Origin: Caldisericia bacterium
GTDB lineage: Bacteria > Caldisericota > Caldisericia > UBA6126 > JAGPKI01
Assembly: GCA_018054005.1 (NCBI GenBank)
Contig: JAGPKI010000013.1
Location: forward strand, 1-19,732
DNA: 19,732 bases
Reading direction: 5' to 3'
Positions 16,301 to 19,732 of this stretch are shown piece by piece. The number at the start of each line of letters is the position of its first letter. Position 1 is the first letter of the stretch. The translations under genes and the position numbers were made by a program. The notes beneath the pieces are model-generated. The model had not been told where the DNA came from and did not search any database. It worked only from the letters and a program-made list of their open reading frames with translations.

Positions 16301-18099
16301 ACTAAAGAAAACGGTATAAGTTGTACTCTTAAATTATATGTATCAACTACTACTAAGTAATTTTTAAAACAAGTTACATCAGATGGAAATAAAAAGCTTC
16401 CTGGGAGAAAAGTATAATCAAAGTCATTTTCTCCTTTAGCAATATTTGATTCAATACTAAATATGGAACCAAATGAACCATAAACATTACTTTTATTTGT
16501 AAGTGTGTCTACTATTTGAATTCTATTATTAAGAGTATCTGCAATATACACTTTTCCTGACATGTCTACATAAATTCCACTTGGACCATAAAAACTTCCA
16601 ATTTCGGAACCTTTTTTACCAAATTTACCCAAAAAATTACCATCTAAATCGAATATTTGTATCCGAGAATTTCCAAAATCTGAAACATAAACTTTATCAT
16701 TAAAAACACTTATTCCTTTTATTAAGTAAAACTGGCCATCTTTGAAACCAAAACTGCCAAATTCGCCTATAAAATTTCCTTTAAGATCAAATATAGTAAT
16801 TCTCGAATTACCAGTATCAGTTATATAAATCTTTTCACCATATACACATAGATCACTTGGTGATATAAACTCTCCATTTTTAGAACCATATTTTCCAAAA
16901 CTTTCAATATAATCACCATTTGCAGAGAATACAAAAACTTTATTAGCACCTTTGTCTAAAACATAGAGTTTTTCATTACTAAAACTAACTTCGCAAGGTT
17001 CAACAAATTCCACTTCACCTTTCTTGCTCCCGATTAATTTCACAAAATTACCTTTTTCATCAAAAATTTGAATACAATTTAAATATTCATCGAGAACATA
17101 TATTAACTCATTTGAAGTAGTAACCGCTATAGGTTTAACAAATTTGCCATTTATATCCCTAGAAGAGCCAAAATAATCATAAAACTTTCCATTAAGTTCA
17201 AAAGCTAAGATTCTACCAGTTTCATAATCAGATATAAGCAACTTCTCATCTAATACCGCTACACCATAAGGATGAGATAATTTTTCGTCTTTAACAGCCC
17301 TCTTAAACACTCCAGATGTAGAAAATATCTGGACTGACTTATTACCGGAATCTGCTACGAAAAGCTCACCATTATAAATACATATTCCTTTTGGTGATAC
17401 AAAATCCTTTTCATCAGTTCCTTTTAAACCAAAACTTGAAATAAATTTACCTGTTAGGTCAAAGATTTGAATTCGATTGTTGCCAGTATCTGAGACAAAT
17501 ATTTTCCCTTCTGATACTTCAATACCAAGAGGAGAAGAAAATTCTCCATTGCCTTTACCTTTGATTCCAAAACTTGAAATAAATTTACCTGTTAGGTCAA
17601 AGATTTGAATTCGATTGTTGCCAGTATCTGCAATGTATAATTTATCATCGTCAGTGGCTAAATCAGTTGGAAATCTAAAAGATCCTTTTTCTTCTCCAAA
17701 ATTACCAAATTGACCTATATAATTTGCTTTAGTATCAAAAATTTGAATCCTCGCATTTCCTGAATCAACAGCATATATATTTCCTTTAGCAGTGCAAATT
17801 CCACCAACTCTATCAAATTCTCTCTCATTTTGTCCAAAACCACCAAATGCAAGCTGAAAAACATTTCCTCTTATAAAAGCCTGTATTCTATTATTTAATG
17901 TATCTGCAATATATACTCTTTGTTGATCAACATTTAGGTAAGTTGGACCAAAAAATACTCCCTTTTTAAGCCCACTCCCAACAATTTTTATATTACCTTC
18001 TTCAGATGCTAAAGCAAAATTATCCTTATACAAAGATAAGCAACCTGATAAAACTAAAAAAGATACCAAAAAAACAGATAATAGTTTTCTAATTCTCAT
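13339..18099 (-). CDS. Giant mosaic lipoprotein: NHL propellers, Omp28-like thioredoxin module, Ig-like and stalk domains
   Basis: A 1586-residue exported protein. A lipoprotein signal ends in LVLSGC (C20), predicting lipid anchoring outside the membrane. Residues about 45-600 hold some twelve NHL repeats marked by DTGNNRIQIF-like strands (near 66, 112, 158, 204, 250, 291, 337, 382, 428, 474, 521, 586), enough for two six-bladed propellers. An ASH/Ig-like domain (605-700) and another beta domain (702-805) follow. Residues about 806-1065 resemble Omp28-type proteins: a thioredoxin fold with CINC (C826/C829), a probable cis-Pro P885, then a beta domain. More Ig-like domains cover 1066-1292. Two glucodextranase-B-like repeats lie at 1295-1457, and two copper-amine-oxidase-like stalk halves at 1460-1586. 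AGGTGA (18110-18105) selects the ATG at 18099 over an in-frame GTG at 18108. The function is not known. A surface scaffold or thiol-redox protein is inference. Confidence 0.9.
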   Translation of the reverse strand: MRIRKLLSVFLVSFLVLSGCLSLYKDNFALASEEGNIKIVGSGLKKGVFFGPTYLNVDQQRVYIADTLNNRIQAFIRGNVFQLAFGGFGQNEREFDRVGGICTAKGNIYAVDSGNARIQIFDTKANYIGQFGNFGEEKGSFRFPTDLATDDDKLYIADTGNNRIQIFDLTGKFISSFGIKGKGNGEFSSPLGIEVSEGKIFVSDTGNNRIQIFDLTGKFISSFGLKGTDEKDFVSPKGICIYNGELFVADSGNKSVQIFSTSGVFKRAVKDEKLSHPYGVAVLDEKLLISDYETGRILAFELNGKFYDYFGSSRDINGKFVKPIAVTTSNELIYVLDEYLNCIQIFDEKGNFVKLIGSKKGEVEFVEPCEVSFSNEKLYVLDKGANKVFVFSANGDYIESFGKYGSKNGEFISPSDLCVYGEKIYITDTGNSRITIFDLKGNFIGEFGSFGFKDGQFYLIKGISVFNDKVYVSDFGNSRIQIFDLDGNFLGKFGKKGSEIGSFYGPSGIYVDMSGKVYIADTLNNRIQIVDTLTNKSNVYGSFGSIFSIESNIAKGENDFDYTFLPGSFLFPSDVTCFKNYLVVVDTYNLRVQLIPFSLVFGNDLIRITPSYLDFGSISKGNSLERSFFINNEGGNILVGTISSNNSSVKVEPERFSAAQQEVKVKIVTDDLQDGMDYQAKVTVKLDLGQTKEVDIIFRVDSAPDFYTEIPPIFVASADEDFGIPIKITPQNGFTGIVTFIALGLPKNTTPTFVPPSVNLPENDTVILKLTPSSKYVEAGIYNIEIEARAARGNNTHRASSIFVYKQKLELVPHTVIGELFTAIWCINCVHSHRAMDRLYEELGKERVVFIEYYVDSVDDHPSPRLSWVESEQRMKWYQSDKGLPTIYFDGTDYIKGVPTGLADDSTEGKDKAMYESYSKKVQEKLKEPSLVNISLKSSFDSAKKVGKASATVTALDNIPYKDPRIYFALTESKIPFVAINGDKFHHFVLRDFITPKNDDLNDYLGTPMKLPTGETFGKKGDTFDINVEFKLKDIYNLTNVSLVVFVQDNITKKVLQTMEFPVKVINIKNFEFISDGNLFQERIKGEEATISTYIVNNGTLDDVYDISVLNKSTDKWLYKIYLDGKEFTTGDNGGAKISASKYVKLDIRTQIPQNAEVKTTQDFVINVSSKSTGYEKSLHANITVIEDKPPDFNFTSKGEEFEIMAGEPLNIEFSVLPNPNFSEEITLNLLNPPKELDSYSFEPQKGKAPFNSNLTLKFKADTPDKKFSLEVSADGGDVKHSQILIVQVLRNPDAVPPVLDITFPPDNYLTNKPQVTLLGITDSTALLFVNGKEVTIESNGSFSVTLDLVEGENIISITAKNRKDLETTVTRIVTLDTTPPILELEEVPAEVYSDKIIITGRTEQSAVVRIGEADVELNSSGEFSKEITLTKGLNVIEVIAIDKATNETKIELNIYYATLIKLQIGSKTVYINDDEKTIEAPPYIKNGRTMVPIRIISEALGAEVEWNASIKEITIKKDIKVIRMQIGSNDVYIKEEGQLGEDKYILDAPPEIVNGRTFVPIRFIAEAFGAEVNWVEETKEIIIKS
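17429..17492. repeat. 64-bp perfect direct repeat, copy 1 (NHL blade coding)
   Basis: Identical over all 64 bases to 17567-17630, at an offset of 138 bp (46 codons), which is one NHL blade. On the minus strand it encodes DTGNNRIQIFDLTGKFISSFG and flanking bases. Other blades of the gene are clearly diverged at the DNA level, so this pair reflects a recent duplication or gene conversion. Confidence 0.95.
17567..17630. repeat. 64-bp perfect direct repeat, copy 2 (NHL blade coding)
   Basis: Second copy of the repeat at 17429-17492, in the same reading frame. Recombination between the copies would add or remove exactly one 46-residue blade without a frameshift. Confidence 0.95.
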
Positions 18100-18108
18100 A
18101 GCATTCAC

Positions 18109-18984
18109 CTATTCTTCACTGGGTGGCGGAAACAAAATTGTAATTGTTTGTGTTTTTCCATCCCAATCAACTTTAGCTCCGAGCAATTCAGATACATATC
18201 TTACTGGAACAAATGTTCTACTATTTACTATTATTGGAGCTACATCGAGAGAAATCTTTTTTGAATAATTTTTCCCTATAATTATCTCAGCTTCCTTCTT
18301 GCTAACCCAGAAATATAATGTTTCATCTCCAAGTTTATAAATTGCTTTTCTTTCTTTGTTATCCCAATCTATTGAAGCTCCGAGTGCTTCGCCTATAAAT
18401 CTTAAAGGTACAAGAGTTCTATTTGAAGCTTTATCAATAAAAGGTGCAACATCAATAGGAATATTTTTATCGTTTACTTTTGCATTTTTGTTGCCAATAA
18501 TAAGTGTAACTAATTTCTTATCAACTGTAATTCCGTAGAACTCGATTCTCTCTTTAAGTTTTGGGTTTACTTCTGGCCAGACTTCTAACACAACACACGC
18601 TTTTTCTCCAATCGCCACTCCACTAAACGGTCTTATGGATACATGCATTGTTTCACGCTCTCCTGGTTTAAGTACTTTTGGTGATACTCCTTCATCGAGG
18701 AAACAAATATTCGAATAGCAAAACTGAGTAAACCAGTTTTTGTCATTTGGACCACCAGGGAAATTTTTTTCAACAATCTTAGCATTGAGTTTTGAAGATT
18801 TTCCTGATAAATTTTTGAACCAAAAATAATACTGATTATAAACTTCTTTTTCAAGTGGTTTAAAATAAGCATTTTCTGGAACCGCTTTTTCTAAAGAAAA
18901 AACATTTGTGCTAATTGGCAATACATTTATAGTCAAAATAAAAATAATAAGTATACCAATTAGCTTTGAATAAATTTTCGTCAT
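18109..18984 (-). CDS. Secreted protein with C-terminal copper-amine-oxidase-like stalk domain
   Basis: A 291-residue exported protein. The signal peptide has a hydrophobic core at about 8-25 and a likely cleavage near residue 30. Residues about 40-150 form an unassigned, probably beta-rich domain with three cysteines (C89, C94, C130); PGERETMHVSIRP suggests an Ig-like fold. Residues 157-285 are two halves of the stalk domain known as the copper amine oxidase N-terminal domain, marked by NRTLVPLRFIGEALGA (188-203) and SRTFVPVRYVSELLGA (255-270). No copper-oxidase catalytic domain is present. The name describes only the fold. An in-frame TTG at 18990 is rejected because AGGAGG (18998-18993) is 8 nt from the ATG at 18984. 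The stop lies 9 nt before the lipoprotein start, so the two are probably co-transcribed. Confidence 0.88.
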   Translation of the reverse strand: MTKIYSKLIGILIIFILTINVLPISTNVFSLEKAVPENAYFKPLEKEVYNQYYFWFKNLSGKSSKLNAKIVEKNFPGGPNDKNWFTQFCYSNICFLDEGVSPKVLKPGERETMHVSIRPFSGVAIGEKACVVLEVWPEVNPKLKERIEFYGITVDKKLVTLIIGNKNAKVNDKNIPIDVAPFIDKASNRTLVPLRFIGEALGASIDWDNKERKAIYKLGDETLYFWVSKKEAEIIIGKNYSKKISLDVAPIIVNSRTFVPVRYVSELLGAKVDWDGKTQTITILFPPPSEE

Positions 18985-19032
18985 TAACAAGTCCTCCTAA
19001 ATATTTTCTTTAATTTTTTTCACCTATTAGAA

Positions 19033-19061
19033 AATACAACTATACCTAAATATAGTTTCAA
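19033..19061 (-). promoter_or_regulatory. Candidate promoter of the stalk-protein / lipoprotein operon with dyad in the spacer
   Basis: On the minus strand TTGAAA (19061-19056) and TGTATT (19038-19033) are separated by 17 nt. Transcription would begin near 19026, about 40 nt before the ATG at 18984. A perfect 7-bp inverted repeat, AACTATA-6 nt-TATAGTT, occupies 19038-19057 and so fills the spacer and touches both boxes. That placement is typical of repressor or MerR-type sites, but the -10 match is only moderate. Confidence 0.45.
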
Positions 19062-19106
19062 AAATTTAATTTTCTTAAATAAATATCTTATAAAATAGTG
19101 ATTAAC

Positions 19107-19149
19107 AGAACAAAGTTTATAGTTAATTTAAGCCATATTACTTTGTTCT
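19107..19149. terminator. Perfect 10-bp inverted repeat at the 3' end of the PKD gene, possible terminator
   Basis: AGAACAAAGT (19107-19116) and ACTTTGTTCT (19140-19149) are exact reverse complements with a 23-nt loop. The outer arm overlaps the TAG stop of the PKD gene (19150-19148). On the minus strand the downstream sequence is AT-rich but has no immediate run of T, so this is not a classical intrinsic terminator. It could be a 3'-end-stabilising stem or a protein-binding dyad. Confidence 0.4.
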
Positions 19150-19732
19150 ATTTTACTCTTACAATAATTTCACCTTTTTTATATTTACCTTTAGAATCTT
19201 TAACATCGATTCTTATCCGGTAAGTACCAGCTTTATTATATGTATGTTTTAAAGTTATTTCGGATGTATCTGCCTCATGGTCTCTTATAATATCGCCATC
19301 GCTCCAATCCCATGAATAAAGATATCTCCCGGTACCACCATCAATTTTAAATTTAACAACTAACTCTTTACCTTGAGATATTGTCCCATCTAAATCAAGA
19401 TTTGCAAGATAAATCTTTAAATAAATTGGAGATTCTCCACTTACTCTGCCTCTTAATGTAGTCTCCACCGTAAATGTAGAAGTAAGATATGGATCAGATT
19501 GAAAAGTAAGTTTACTTACAATCAATTGTCCCTCTTTAGGAGGAATAGCAAAGCGCTTAACTCTTGCTTTGACAATAAGATAATCAGTATCTTGATCGCT
19601 CAAACCCTTCCAATCAATAAGATTGCAATCTCTACCTGGATAACAATCCCCAGGGTTCATATCGTAGGAGCTTATATATAGTTTACCGTCAGAAAAATTA
19701 CCAGCAGGCTCAGAAAATAAGAATTCGAGATT
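19148..19732 (-). CDS. PKD-domain exported protein, C-terminal part (partial at window edge)
   Basis: The reading frame is open from the window end (19732) to the TAG at 19150-19148, giving the last 194 residues of a longer protein. An internal ATG at 19660 is not a likely start, because the frame stays coding-like beyond it (LFSEPAGNFSDGKLYISSYD). The last 70-80 residues form a PKD-type beta-sandwich: YLYSWDWSDGD, then LKHTYNKAGTYRIRIDVKDS, as in surface and secreted proteins. Before it lies a second beta-rich stretch with two cysteines (C30 and C36 of the visible part). The function and the N-terminal signal lie outside the window. A 163-nt gap with an inverted repeat separates it from the stalk-protein gene on the same strand. 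Confidence 0.85.
   Translation of the reverse strand, partial: NLEFLFSEPAGNFSDGKLYISSYDMNPGDCYPGRDCNLIDWKGLSDQDTDYLIVKARVKRFAIPPKEGQLIVSKLTFQSDPYLTSTFTVETTLRGRVSGESPIYLKIYLANLDLDGTISQGKELVVKFKIDGGTGRYLYSWDWSDGDIIRDHEADTSEITLKHTYNKAGTYRIRIDVKDSKGKYKKGEIIVRVK

Noticed and set aside
16300..17967. Regularly spaced repeats as a possible CRISPR array
   Set aside because: The repeats are in-frame, degenerate NHL blades with a period of roughly 40-50 codons inside one long coding sequence.
18100..18108. GTG start for the giant lipoprotein
   Set aside because: AGGTGA at 18110-18105 overlaps this codon and is well spaced only for the ATG at 18099.
18985..18990. TTG start for the stalk-domain protein
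   Set aside because: It would be only 2 nt from AGGAGG; the ATG at 18984 has normal 8-nt spacing.

Overview
The window is AT-rich, tightly packed bacterial DNA. The main evidence for a bacterium is an efp-nusB-ispA-dxs-tlyA-nadK-recN housekeeping run. Exported proteins ending in copper-amine-oxidase-like 'stalk' domains, NHL propellers and a protein-L-isoaspartate methyltransferase fit an anaerobic thermophile of the Caldisericota, Dictyoglomota, Coprothermobacterota or thermophilic Firmicutes kind. Caldisericota-like is my best guess, but it rests on gene content only and is not proven.

Layout. Positions 2-106 (+) look like the last codons of a gene that starts before the window. A nitroreductase (294-803, +) converges on a two-gene minus-strand unit (2272-823): a small CXXC membrane protein overlapping a polytopic NapH/CcoG-like 4Fe-4S protein, probably a membrane electron-transfer module. 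Next is a minus-strand type II toxin-antitoxin pair (DUF2281-like antitoxin, PemK/MazF toxin; 2990-2479). A 339-bp non-coding stretch follows and ends in a strong sigma-70-type promoter.

The core (3330-13342, +) is an eleven-gene head-to-tail run: efp, nusB, acyP, ispA-like polyprenyl synthase, dxs, tlyA, nadK, recN, hflX, pcm and mtnA. Junctions overlap or are separated by at most about 13 nt, and the only clear promoter is upstream of efp, so it is probably one operon. It joins translation and transcription factors, isoprenoid precursor synthesis, rRNA methylation, NADP supply, DNA repair, ribosome rescue, protein repair and methionine salvage. The xseA/xseB genes that often sit between nusB and ispA are absent, and an acylphosphatase lies there instead.

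The last third (19732-13339, -) encodes exported proteins: the C-terminal part of a PKD-domain protein running off the window end, a 291-residue secreted stalk-domain protein, and a 1586-residue predicted lipoprotein. The lipoprotein carries about twelve NHL repeats, Ig-like domains, an Omp28-like thioredoxin-fold module with a CINC motif, two more Ig-like repeats and a C-terminal stalk domain. The last two genes appear to form one transcription unit, behind a promoter whose spacer holds a perfect dyad. The lipoprotein gene also contains a perfect 64-bp direct repeat spanning adjacent propeller blades. This surface cluster, and especially the large mosaic lipoprotein, is the least described part of the window. 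No CRISPR array, rRNA, tRNA or insertion sequence was seen.
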